This document shows positions 17,306 through 25,389 of a stretch of 36,924 bases of DNA, one piece after another. Positions within the stretch are counted from its first letter, which is position 1, and each line of letters opens with the position of its first letter. The position numbers and the translations under genes were made by a program. The stretch comes from Aquirufa sp. (GTDB lineage Bacteria > Bacteroidota > Bacteroidia > Cytophagales > Spirosomataceae), in the NCBI GenBank assembly GCA_030833145.1, contig JAURHT010000007.1, positions 1 to 36,924 of the forward strand, in the 5' to 3' direction. The notes below the pieces were generated by a model, which worked only from the letters and a program-made list of their open reading frames with translations, had not been told where the DNA came from and did no database searches.

Positions 17306-19417
17306 ATGAAAAAATTCGTTACACTCTTTTTATTAACTATTTCTTTTTACTCGAAAGCCGATTCTTATCAGGCCCAAGCGAAACGCGTAACCATTCACCG
17401 AGACGAATGGGGCATTCCACATATCTATGGTAAAACGGATGCAGATGCTGTTTTTGGCTTGATGTATGCCCAATGCGAGGATGATTTCGCTCGAGTGGAG
17501 ATGAATTACATCGAGAAATTGGGACGAATGTCTGAAGTAAAAGGGGAAAAGGAATTAGCTTATGACCTCTATATCAAATTGTTAATTGATGAGAAAGAGG
17601 CCAAAACAGAATATAAAACCTCTCCTGTTTGGCTTAAAAAACTCTTGAACGCTTATGCGGACGGTATTAATTACTATTTACAAAAACACCCAGAGGTCAA
17701 GCCTCGGTTAATCACTCATTTTGAACCTTGGTATCCCCTATTGTGGACAGATGGATCCATTGGAGCCATTTCTACGGGAGATGTTACAGAACAGGAAACA
17801 GCCCTTTTCTATGGTTTACCTACTCAAGTCGCTAGTGTGAAAAACCAAAATCCAGATGAGAAGTTGACAGGCTCAAATGGCTTCGCAGTAGGTCCTTCCC
17901 TCTCTAAATCCGGTCATTCTTTACTCTATATTAATCCGCACGTGACGTTTTATTTCCGTCCTGAAGTACATGTAGTGAGCGAACAAGGCTTATCAGTGTA
18001 TGGAGCGGTAACGTGGGGTCAATTCTTTGTCTATCAGGGATTTAATCCGTACAATGGCTGGATGCATACTTCCTCTGAAGTCGATGTGGCGGATGCGTAT
18101 GTAGAGACTACACGCTCGCGGGATGGACAGATGGAATACCTCCTAGATGGCAAATGGATTCCTTTTCAAACGAAAATTATCACCTTAGGTTCACGTAAAA
18201 TCAAGGCCTATTTTAACCACCGTGGTCCCGTGTTAGCCGCTAGAAATGGGAAATGGATCTCCGTTCGATCGTATAATAGAGCTCGAAAGAGTTTAATGCA
18301 AAGTTGGTTGCGCACTAAGACAAAAGGATTAGCTGATTATATACGTGTGATGGAAATGCGGGCAAACACTTCGAACAATACCGTTTATGCTGATAACAAG
18401 GGTAATATCGCTTATTGGCACGGTAATTACGTTCCGCGTAGAGACAGCTCAAAAGACTGGGGCGTACCCCAAGACGGTTCTTCAAGCAAGATCGATTGGA
18501 AAGGACTTCATTCTGTTGAAGAAATCGTTCACGTATATAATCCTACTTCTGGGTGGATTCAAAATTGCAACTCCACTCCTTTTACCGTTTCAGGAACTTC
18601 GAGTCCATTACGTGCAAATTATCCTGTCTATATGGCCCCTGATGGCGAAAATTTCCGAGATCGCAATGCGGTTCGTTTGTTCTCACAAACCGGCAAATTG
18701 GATTTACAGAGTTTGATTGGGTTAGGTTATGACCGTCGTTTGACGGCTTTTGAAACTTTACTACCTCCACTTATACATGCGGCAGGCAACGAATCGGATT
18801 TAGCAGAGGTGGTGAATGAATTGAAAAATTGGGATTACAATGCGTCTGCGAGTTCTGTTGCTCAAACCATCGCTATTCGCTGGGGACTGAAAATAATGCC
18901 TAAAATTCCTAAGCCCAAGCAATTTGGAGGAGAAACAGAAGTTGTTCAGAATATGGAAAGCTATGCAAAAACGGGTGCTAGATTAGAAATGGTTCAAGCA
19001 TTACGAGAGGTTTTAGCGGAAATTAATAGAGATTTTGGTACTTGGCGGGTTGCCTGGGGCGAATTAAACAGATTCCAACGTATTTCCAATGGTGACGCTT
19101 TACAAATGGATGATTCGAAAGTGAGTATTCCAGTGCCTTTTACTTCCTCAGCATGGGGCCAACTACCCTCTTATACGAGTCGATCGATTCAAGGATCTAA
19201 AAAATGGTATGGGGTGAATGGCAATAGCTTTATAGCGGCGGTGGAATTTGGCCCTAAAATTAAGGCCTATTCTCTGCTAGCAGGTGGTGAAAATGGGAAT
19301 CCCAACTCCCCTCATTTCTTTGATCAAGGTAAAATGTATGCCGAAGGAAAATTCAAGGATATTTATTTTTATAAAAGCGATGTGTTGAAGCACGCGGTCG
19401 TTTCTTATCATCCTTAA
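17306..19417 (+). CDS. Penicillin acylase family (S45) Ntn hydrolase
   Basis: 703 residues with an N-terminal signal peptide (FVTLFLLTISFYSKA). The alpha-chain start VTIHRDEWGIPHIYG is typical of penicillin/acyl-homoserine-lactone acylases. The beta-chain nucleophile is Ser190 in TGSNGFAVGPS, where the precursor would cleave itself to expose serine. The C-terminal GGENGNPNSPHFFDQ is the conserved S45 end motif. Such enzymes release acyl chains from amides in the periplasm (beta-lactams, N-acyl homoserine lactones, lipopeptides); the substrate cannot be told. Divergent from the TonB-receptor gene and only 32 bases before the histidine kinase, so the three plus-strand genes may be co-transcribed. 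Confidence 0.9.
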   Translation: MKKFVTLFLLTISFYSKADSYQAQAKRVTIHRDEWGIPHIYGKTDADAVFGLMYAQCEDDFARVEMNYIEKLGRMSEVKGEKELAYDLYIKLLIDEKEAKTEYKTSPVWLKKLLNAYADGINYYLQKHPEVKPRLITHFEPWYPLLWTDGSIGAISTGDVTEQETALFYGLPTQVASVKNQNPDEKLTGSNGFAVGPSLSKSGHSLLYINPHVTFYFRPEVHVVSEQGLSVYGAVTWGQFFVYQGFNPYNGWMHTSSEVDVADAYVETTRSRDGQMEYLLDGKWIPFQTKIITLGSRKIKAYFNHRGPVLAARNGKWISVRSYNRARKSLMQSWLRTKTKGLADYIRVMEMRANTSNNTVYADNKGNIAYWHGNYVPRRDSSKDWGVPQDGSSSKIDWKGLHSVEEIVHVYNPTSGWIQNCNSTPFTVSGTSSPLRANYPVYMAPDGENFRDRNAVRLFSQTGKLDLQSLIGLGYDRRLTAFETLLPPLIHAAGNESDLAEVVNELKNWDYNASASSVAQTIAIRWGLKIMPKIPKPKQFGGETEVVQNMESYAKTGARLEMVQALREVLAEINRDFGTWRVAWGELNRFQRISNGDALQMDDSKVSIPVPFTSSAWGQLPSYTSRSIQGSKKWYGVNGNSFIAAVEFGPKIKAYSLLAGGENGNPNSPHFFDQGKMYAEGKFKDIYFYKSDVLKHAVVSYHP

Positions 19418-19449
19418 AAAAGGGTATATTTATATCAAATTTCAGTCAA

Positions 19450-20655
19450 ATGCCTAATCAAATACAAGCCGGATTCGAGTTTGAAGCTATCTTCCAAGAG
19501 GCGGCCATCGGCATTATTGTAACCAATTCACTTTTTGAAATTATTCTATCGAATCGATTCGCAGATAAATTATTTGGTTATGAAGAGAATGAACTAAATG
19601 GCGAAAATATTTCCCTATTAATTCCGAATCACCTGAAAGATAGGCATCACGCTCACATTGATCATTTGGGTACCGAAAAACCCATCTCTAGACCAATGGG
19701 TGTGGGTTTAGATTTAAAAGCTAAACGAAAAGACGGTTCTTTATTTCCTATCGAAATTTCTCTAAGTCACTTTAAAGCAGAGCGAAGTATGCATTACATC
19801 GCTTTCGTGAGTGATGTGACGTTAAAGCGAAAAGTAGAAATGGAGTTGATTTTAAAGAATCAACAAATCAACCAGCTAAACGAAACGTTAGAGCAAGAAG
19901 TGGCAGCTAGAACGCAGGCCCTTCAAAATACGCTGGATAAGTTAGAGGTAAGTGCGAAAGAATTAGAAATCTCTTTAGAAAAGGAAAAAGTATTAGGGGA
20001 TTTAAAGACACGTTTTGTTTCGATGGCCTCACACGAATTCAGAACGCCTTTAACCTCCATCTTGGGTTCTGCAACTTTGATTGAAAAATATACGAAAGCA
20101 GAGGATCAACCAAAAAGAGAGCAACATATCAATCGTATAAAATCGTCTGTGAATCATTTAACAGAGATTTTAGAGGAGTTTTTATCTGTGGGTAAATTAG
20201 AAGATGGTAAATTAGAAATTCATCCAACTGAGTTTTCTATACAAAACTTTTTACAAGATATTCTAACCGACTTTAGTACCTATCAGCAGGCTATTTACCT
20301 GGAATTGGACGATGATTTCAGTTGTGTTCAAGATGCCTCGATTCTACGTAAAGTCATTTTTAATGGTTTGTCTAATGCCTTGAAATTCTCACAGAAGGAA
20401 ATCATCCTGAAAGTGGAGAAACAAGGGAATCAGGTTTTGATTACCATTATTGATCAAGGTATTGGTATTAGTGAGGAGGATCAAAAGCATTTATTCGAAC
20501 GCTTTTTCCGTGGTGGAAATGCCACCGTTATTCAAGGAACGGGTTTAGGATTGCACTTGGTGGATCGCTATATGCGTTTATTAGGGGGTAAAGTGGAAAT
20601 TAAGAGTGAATTAAATAAAGGGACTGAACTACATATTCAGTTTCCAGTGAAATAA
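19450..20655 (+). CDS. Soluble PAS-domain histidine kinase, FixL-like PAS
   Basis: 401 residues, no signal peptide or membrane segment, hence cytoplasmic. One PAS domain (about 8-125) is followed by a coiled coil (about 128-185). HisKA carries phospho-acceptor His195 (SMASHEFRTPLTS). The HATPase has an N box (FNGLSNALKFS), G1 (DQGIGIS) and G2 (GTGLGLHLV). The PAS sequence runs LFGYEENELNGENISLLIP, DRHHAHI, KRKDGSLFPIEIS, a pattern close to the oxygen-sensing PAS of rhizobial FixL. His66 falls at the place of the FixL haem ligand, but the FixL arginine at the distal side appears as Leu. Such motifs also occur in PAS domains without haem. The cognate regulator starts 4 bases after its stop. Confidence 0.93.
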   Translation: MPNQIQAGFEFEAIFQEAAIGIIVTNSLFEIILSNRFADKLFGYEENELNGENISLLIPNHLKDRHHAHIDHLGTEKPISRPMGVGLDLKAKRKDGSLFPIEISLSHFKAERSMHYIAFVSDVTLKRKVEMELILKNQQINQLNETLEQEVAARTQALQNTLDKLEVSAKELEISLEKEKVLGDLKTRFVSMASHEFRTPLTSILGSATLIEKYTKAEDQPKREQHINRIKSSVNHLTEILEEFLSVGKLEDGKLEIHPTEFSIQNFLQDILTDFSTYQQAIYLELDDDFSCVQDASILRKVIFNGLSNALKFSQKEIILKVEKQGNQVLITIIDQGIGISEEDQKHLFERFFRGGNATVIQGTGLGLHLVDRYMRLLGGKVEIKSELNKGTELHIQFPVK

Positions 20656-20659
20656 TAGC

Positions 20660-21715
20660 ATGGGAAAGCGCCTATTAATTATTGAAGACAGTGTAGATAT
20701 TCGGGAGAATACGGCAGAGCTGTTGGAATTATCTGGATTTACAGTGGAGACCGCTTCAGATGGTTTGGAAGGGGTACGATTAGCTCGAACTTGGAATCCA
20801 GATTTAGTGATATGCGATATTATGATGCCTAATTTGGATGGATTTGGTGTTTTACAAGTCTTCTCCAGTCAACCAGAATTAGCCTCGATTCCCTTTATCT
20901 TCTTGACGGCTAAAACCGATCGGGCGGATATGCGCAAGGGTATGGAAATGGGGGCCGATGATTATTTGACTAAACCCTTCCAAGAAGTGGAATTATTGAA
21001 AGCCATCGATGCTCGTTTGAAGAAAGCAAAAACGATTACACCGGTTGTAGAATCGATTTCTGATGTTGAAGCCGTGCACGAAGCCTTGGCGTTTTTGGAT
21101 TTACGCACCTGGGATGGAGAAAAGAAATCGCAAACTCACGGAAAGAAACAGGTGATTTATGCGGAGGGAGATCATCCGATTCGTTTGTATTATTTAGCCA
21201 AAGGAAAGGTAAAAACCTACCATACGAATAAGGATGGCAAGTATTTCATTACTTCGTTCGTTCAGGAAGGCGAATTTTTCGGTTTTGTTGACCTCTTAGA
21301 AAACCAAGCTTACCGCGAAAGTGCGGAAGCTTTAGAAGAATCGACTATCCTTCTCGTTTCAGCTGTCGATTTCTTGCAAAGAATAAAGGAAAATATCCAC
21401 TTGGAAGTCTTTTTCAGAAAAGCCTTGACCAGTTATTTATTGAAAAACGAAAAGCTGATGGTCGAAATGGCTTATCAAAGCCTACGCATGCGGGTAGCAA
21501 TGGTTTTAGTCGAATTAGCTAAAACCTACGGCACTTCTATGTCCGAACCTTTGGTGATCAAACTTTCACGCGAAGATCTTGCTTCTCGCGTGGGAACAGC
21601 TACCGAATCGGTTATTCGTACTTTAAGTGACTTTAAAAAAGAAGGTTATTTGGATGTTAAAGGAGGCGAAATGACCTTGAAAAATATCGAAGGACTAGCT
21701 AAACTCAAATACTAG
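20660..21715 (+). CDS. Response regulator fusion: receiver domain plus CRP/FNR-type transcription factor
   Basis: 351 residues. A receiver domain at 1-120 has Asp9-Asp10-type acidic pocket residues (IIEDS), phospho-acceptor Asp53 (VICDIMMP) and Lys106 (LTKPF). A CRP-like cyclic-nucleotide-binding fold follows from about 150 (QVIYAEGDHPIRLYYLAKGKVKTY, GEFFGFVDLL). A winged HTH_Crp ends the protein (LSREDLASRVGTATESVIRTLSDFKKEGYLDV). No FNR-type cysteine cluster is visible, so oxygen sensing would have to come from the kinase. The fusion puts FixJ-like phosphorylation and FixK-like DNA binding in one chain. Its stop overlaps by 4 bases the stop of the convergent cbb3 assembly gene, which points to a role in respiration control. 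Confidence 0.93.
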   Translation: MGKRLLIIEDSVDIRENTAELLELSGFTVETASDGLEGVRLARTWNPDLVICDIMMPNLDGFGVLQVFSSQPELASIPFIFLTAKTDRADMRKGMEMGADDYLTKPFQEVELLKAIDARLKKAKTITPVVESISDVEAVHEALAFLDLRTWDGEKKSQTHGKKQVIYAEGDHPIRLYYLAKGKVKTYHTNKDGKYFITSFVQEGEFFGFVDLLENQAYRESAEALEESTILLVSAVDFLQRIKENIHLEVFFRKALTSYLLKNEKLMVEMAYQSLRMRVAMVLVELAKTYGTSMSEPLVIKLSREDLASRVGTATESVIRTLSDFKKEGYLDVKGGEMTLKNIEGLAKLKY

Positions 21716-22374
21716 CTAAACGGATGACAGATAATCGGACTGAGGCTCGAATGAGCTAAATAATCAGAATAAGCCATTCCGATACCCCAAGCTCCCCTAA
21801 AGAGTAAAATTCCTGCTACGAACCATCCAAGGTATTGAAATATCGGCTGTTTCTTTAATTTGGAAGACCCCCAAATATATAGCTGAAGCGCTGGTAATGT
21901 CGCTATGCCTAAAATCACCATACTAAAAGCTCCATATAAGGGTTTAGGTTGAATTAAGGCTACGCTTAATCCTGCCACAACTAATCCACAGGGCAATAAT
22001 CCATTGGCCATTCCTAAAAGGAAATACCCTGAAGGCCCCATTTTAGACCCTATTATTTGTAATCTCTTTCCAATCGATTGATGTAAAAAGGCAAGCGGCC
22101 CCTCTCCTATGTTTTGAGTTATAATTAGGAGGATAAAAACACCTGCTAGTACGTAATAATAAGACCATAGATTGGGAAATAGCCAGATGGATCCGATGCC
22201 TGCCACGAAATATCCCAGCGTGCCATATATGAAAATGCGTCCAAGTGGATAAAGCAGCATCCTAGCAGGTGATTTCCCGCGCGCGTTAATTTGAGCCACA
22301 ATGGGTCCACACATCGCAAAGCAATGCCAGCTTCCGGCTAAACCAATCAGAAAGGTGTAATACCAGGTATGCAT
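21712..22374 (-). CDS. TauE/SafE-like (DsbD_2-type) membrane protein of the cbb3 assembly operon
   Basis: 220 residues from the ATG at 22374, with about six membrane helices. The N-terminal helix holds GSWHCFAMCGPIV, the His-Cys/Met-Cys motif of this family, which suggests metal (perhaps copper) handling. A second family motif is GMANGLLPCGLVVAGL. Longer in-frame reading upstream exists, but the ATG at 22374 is preferred because it overlaps the ccoH stop as TAATG and gives the usual family N-terminus. Annotators call it 'sulfite exporter TauE/SafE family'; in Bacteroidota it commonly ends cbb3 operons, so oxidase maturation is likelier than sulfite export. Confidence 0.87.
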   Translation of the reverse strand: MHTWYYTFLIGLAGSWHCFAMCGPIVAQINARGKSPARMLLYPLGRIFIYGTLGYFVAGIGSIWLFPNLWSYYYVLAGVFILLIITQNIGEGPLAFLHQSIGKRLQIIGSKMGPSGYFLLGMANGLLPCGLVVAGLSVALIQPKPLYGAFSMVILGIATLPALQLYIWGSSKLKKQPIFQYLGWFVAGILLFRGAWGIGMAYSDYLAHSSLSPIICHPFS

Positions 22375-22820
22375 TAAGGAATGTTTATTCTTTGTTCTTC
22401 GATGTAGCTTTTGCCGTCTTTCTCCCAGCTTAAACTGACGTTCCAAGGACCTTTGACTAAAAAGGGCGTATTGATTAGTGCTAGGCCAGTCGAATCGGCA
22501 GAAACACTAAGTGTTTTATCTAAATTGGCATTGGATGGGCGGTAAAAAACTAAACTCCCTTTTGAAATGGAAGCAGGGAACTGAATTTTGGCTTGCTGAA
22601 AATCGGCCGAAAACGCTAAACTAGCCTTTGAAGTTAAGGCTTCCGTTTGTTCCCGCTCATTGATTTTTTTCTGAAATGCCTGGCCATCCGCATAGTAGTT
22701 TTTGCCTACTAGTTCGATGGATTCTTTGGACATGTTGACATAAAAATACGCCATAAATGCCCCAAAAAGCACAAAGGTGACAATAATCCCATGTCCCCAA
22801 TTAAAGCTAAATTTATTCAT
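22374..22820 (-). CDS. ccoH: FixH/CcoH family protein, cbb3 oxidase assembly
   Basis: 148 residues from the ATG at 22820 (MNKFSFNWGHG). One N-terminal membrane helix (IIVTFVLFGAFMAYFYVNM) is followed by a periplasmic domain with the FixH pattern: YYADGQAFQKKI and a late GPWNVSLSWEKDGKSYIEEQ. FixH/CcoH binds the cbb3 oxidase during or after assembly. The start is chosen because it gives the standard FixH beginning; it overlaps ccoG by 8 bases. A longer reading to 22898 lies wholly within ccoG and adds a charged non-homologous stretch, so it was not used. Confidence 0.9.
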   Translation of the reverse strand: MNKFSFNWGHGIIVTFVLFGAFMAYFYVNMSKESIELVGKNYYADGQAFQKKINEREQTEALTSKASLAFSADFQQAKIQFPASISKGSLVFYRPSNANLDKTLSVSADSTGLALINTPFLVKGPWNVSLSWEKDGKSYIEEQRINIP

Positions 22821-24198
22821 CTGGTTGTATAAAACTAGTTTTGATAATATCTTCTTTTCCACTTGTTTCGGTAATTTGAACCGGAACTTTCTCCCCATTC
22901 TTCCATTTACCTAGTTTGATTCTTAGGAAGAACTCCCCTTTTGCCATTTTTCCCGGGTTGACTAAATTCAGAGGTTTCCCTACCCAAACAATCTTAAAGG
23001 GCTCAGGCGCCTCTATTCTGAAGCTTTGCTTTTCCATCGACTTATTCAAAACCTCCATTTGGTATAAATTACTTACCTCATTCGTCTTTTCATCCAGCTG
23101 GAAAATCATTCCTGGCGTACGCAGCAGTGTGGTTTCAAAATTAGTCCGTGTGACTAACATATAACCTAAGCCCGCGATGATTAAGGCCAAAACGGTGCTG
23201 TATGCTCCAATCCGCAAGGAGAACTTAAGTTTTTGTCCTGTATTTACTCCATTCAAAGAATCATAGCGAATTAAACCGGTAGGCTGGTGGGTCTTTTCCA
23301 TCACCATATCACACGCATCAATACAGGCCGTGCATCCAATGCATTCTAATTGATTACTACCATTTCGAATATCAATTCCCGTAGGACAAACACGTACACA
23401 CCAATGGCAATCGATGCAGGCGCCCTTCTCTTCGCCTTTTCCGCGCGGTTCTCCCCTTTTGTGATCGTATTGAACTAGAATAGAATTATTATCTAATAAA
23501 ACCCCTTGCAGGCGACCATAAGGACAAATAACCATACAAACCATCTCTCTAAACCGGGCAAAAACAAAGTAAAAGACCGCGGTAAAAATAAGGATGGCTA
23601 CTAAACCTATAATGTGGTCAAGTGGAGATTCTGTAACTAATTTTAGCCATTCTTTTTTGCTTATGATGTACATCAAAAAGGTATTCGCTATAGCGAATGA
23701 CAAGAATATGAACAAGGTATGCTTTGTTCCTCTCTTCAGGATCTTTTCTGCATTCCAAGGGGATTCTGCTAGTTTTCTTTGCGCTTTATCATCTCCCTCT
23801 ATCCAGTATTCAATCTTCCGAAATAACATCTCCATGAAGATGGTCTGCGGGCACGCCCAGCCACACCAGATGCGTCCGAATAAAACGGTAAATAAGCTGA
23901 TGAATAAAAGAAAGGCAACTAATCCCAATGCCACTAAATGGAAGTCCTGCGGGAAAAAAGGAACACCCCAAAAGATGAATTTCCGCTCCAATACATTAAA
24001 CAGAAATATCGGATTTCCTTTATATTCTAACCAAGGCAATCCAAATAATAGCGTTAATAAAAGGTAGGAGAAATACGTTCTTAGACGGTAGAATTGACCG
24101 ATTATGCGACCTGGGTAGATCCAAAGTCGTTTCCCATCCTTCGTCTGGTTGTACAAATGGTTCCGGTAATCATCATTATTAATATTGAATTCTGACAT
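22813..24198 (-). CDS. ccoG: CcoG/FixG/RdxA cytochrome c oxidase accessory protein, 4Fe-4S
   Basis: 461 residues. Several membrane helices with the FixG signature FGRIWCGWACPQTIFMEM precede a two-cluster ferredoxin domain: CIDCHWCVRVCPTGIDI and ECIGCTACIDACDMVM. A C-terminal Ig-like FixG domain follows (about 360-461). CcoG is a membrane cupric reductase that delivers Cu(I) for CuB of the cbb3 oxidase. Unusually, a hairpin with a U-tract ends directly at its ATG (24199-24225), so its expression should depend on read-through from the oxidase genes or on a closely overlapping promoter that I cannot identify. Confidence 0.95.
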   Translation of the reverse strand: MSEFNINNDDYRNHLYNQTKDGKRLWIYPGRIIGQFYRLRTYFSYLLLTLLFGLPWLEYKGNPIFLFNVLERKFIFWGVPFFPQDFHLVALGLVAFLLFISLFTVLFGRIWCGWACPQTIFMEMLFRKIEYWIEGDDKAQRKLAESPWNAEKILKRGTKHTLFIFLSFAIANTFLMYIISKKEWLKLVTESPLDHIIGLVAILIFTAVFYFVFARFREMVCMVICPYGRLQGVLLDNNSILVQYDHKRGEPRGKGEEKGACIDCHWCVRVCPTGIDIRNGSNQLECIGCTACIDACDMVMEKTHQPTGLIRYDSLNGVNTGQKLKFSLRIGAYSTVLALIIAGLGYMLVTRTNFETTLLRTPGMIFQLDEKTNEVSNLYQMEVLNKSMEKQSFRIEAPEPFKIVWVGKPLNLVNPGKMAKGEFFLRIKLGKWKNGEKVPVQITETSGKEDIIKTSFIQPDE

Positions 24199-24225
24199 AA
24201 AAAAAGAGGGTCCGTTGCCGGACCC
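24199..24225 (-). terminator. Hairpin with U-tract abutting the ccoG start: terminator or attenuator
   Basis: GGGTCCG (24208-24214) and CGGACCC (24219-24225) form a 7-bp GC-rich stem with a TTGC loop. On the minus strand it is followed by TCTTTTTTT and then at once by the ccoG ATG (24198). It sits 8 bases after the DUF2892 stop. It has all features of an intrinsic terminator but lies inside what looks like one operon. Confidence 0.75.
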
Positions 24226-24233
24226 CTTTTACA

Positions 24234-24446
24234 TTAAAATGGAGACTTTTCTCGGCAGGTACTCAACCCAAAAGGTTTGTAAAGTAAGCAAAATCGAAAT
24301 ATTCCAGTAAGAGCAATCACAACTGCCACAATGTAGACTGTTAAGGCTAGGTTTGCGGGGATAATCTGGGCATAAGCTAGAATGGCTAAGCTTACGGCGA
24401 TCGCTAATCGAAAGATGCGATCCATTTTACCTACGTTCTGTTTCAT
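24234..24446 (-). CDS. DUF2892 family small membrane protein
   Basis: 70 residues with two membrane helices and the DUF2892 opening MKQNVGKMDRIFRLAIAV; the end has Cys53 (FRFCLLYKPFGLSTC) and a second Cys as often seen in this YgaP-tail-like family. Function unknown. It begins 2 bases after the ccoP stop and precedes the hairpin before ccoG, so it is transcribed with the structural oxidase genes. Confidence 0.82.
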   Translation of the reverse strand: MKQNVGKMDRIFRLAIAVSLAILAYAQIIPANLALTVYIVAVVIALTGIFRFCLLYKPFGLSTCREKSPF

Positions 24447-24448
24447 AA

Positions 24449-25192
24449 TCAGGGTGTTTTAGTTTCAGTTCCTTGTGGCTCCTTCGCACCTGGAGGATTA
24501 GATCCTTGCAGTGATAAAATAAAAGAGGCTACTTTTTGAATTTGTAATGGGTTTAAGGTTTTATTCCAGGCAATCATCCCTTTTTCGGGAACGCCATGCG
24601 TAAGTGTTTTGAAGATCGATTTGATGTCTCCTCCATGTAACCAAAACTTATCTGTTAAGTTAGGTCCCACGCCTCCTTGCCCCTTATCACCATGACAAGC
24701 TACACAATTTGTGGAATAAATTTGTGACCCCTCTGTTAAATCTTTGGCCTCTTTCACTACCGTTACATTATCCTCGTTTACTGAATTAGCAAACTTCTTC
24801 ATATACTCTTCTCTCGCTTTTTCAGCAATTGTAACCTCGGTTTTATATTCCGTCTCTTGAATATTGCCATCTTGGTAAACGTGGTAATACATGCCATAAA
24901 CGACAGCGAAAAGAATTGTTAAATAGAATAAATACATGAACCATGGCGGCGTAGGATTGTCTAATTCCGCAATATCATCGTATTTATGCTCCATTAGGAG
25001 GTCTTTTTCTTTTTCCAAAGGTTTTAAACCGGTGAATCCATCCCACCAGCTTTGCTTTACCACCGGTTCAGGCAAGGCTTGATCCGCTAATTTTTTCAAG
25101 GTCACGTGCAATTGTAGCGTTACGACTAAAATGACAATCCCAGTCATTAGGATCATACTGACTAACCAAATTTCAACAACAGTAACTGACAT
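24449..25192 (-). CDS. ccoP: CcoP, cbb3 oxidase cytochrome c subunit with a single haem
   Basis: 247 residues from the ATG at 25192. An N-terminal membrane helix (VVEIWLVSMILMTGIVILVV), the FixP_N domain (HKYDDIAELDNPTPPWFMYLFYLTI with a second helix) and one cytochrome c domain with CVACH at 163-167 are seen. The axial Met is probably in EKGMIAW. Proteobacterial CcoP has two haem c sites; only one is present, as is usual in Bacteroidota. The chosen start leaves 7 bases after the ccoQ stop; an alternative ATG at 25216 would add 8 residues and overlap ccoQ by 17 bases. Confidence 0.93.
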   Translation of the reverse strand: MSVTVVEIWLVSMILMTGIVILVVTLQLHVTLKKLADQALPEPVVKQSWWDGFTGLKPLEKEKDLLMEHKYDDIAELDNPTPPWFMYLFYLTILFAVVYGMYYHVYQDGNIQETEYKTEVTIAEKAREEYMKKFANSVNEDNVTVVKEAKDLTEGSQIYSTNCVACHGDKGQGGVGPNLTDKFWLHGGDIKSIFKTLTHGVPEKGMIAWNKTLNPLQIQKVASFILSLQGSNPPGAKEPQGTETKTP

Positions 25193-25199
25193 AATCGTA

Positions 25200-25385
25200 T
25201 TATTTTGAGTTCTCATTTAGGTTATTACCTTCGTTAAAGGGCATCTGCTCCATTTCAACGAGGTGCTTTTTGTCCATCCAAATCAAGTAGATGCCTACTA
25301 GAATGAAGAATGTCAAAAAGGTTAGCAGCGAGAAAATCATATAATTATCTGCTCCTGGTATGTTCGATATAAATTGCTTAAACAT
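25200..25385 (-). CDS. ccoQ: CcoQ-like small subunit of cbb3 oxidase
   Basis: 61 residues with one membrane helix (YMIFSLLTFLTFFILVGIYLIWMDKKH) and an acidic tail. Size, the WMDKKH-type end of the helix and its position between ccoNO and ccoP fit CcoQ, which stabilises the oxidase. Four bases separate it from ccoNO. Identification leans on position because the family is short and poorly conserved. Confidence 0.8.
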   Translation of the reverse strand: MFKQFISNIPGADNYMIFSLLTFLTFFILVGIYLIWMDKKHLVEMEQMPFNEGNNLNENSK

Positions 25386-25389
25386 GCGC

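Noticed and set aside
22374..22898. Extended ccoH start at 22898
   Set aside because: The extra residues are the out-of-frame end of ccoG and do not look like FixH.
23594..24067. 157-codon plus-strand reading frame
   Set aside because: Antisense to ccoG, which has complete ferredoxin and FixG motifs; no family resemblance.
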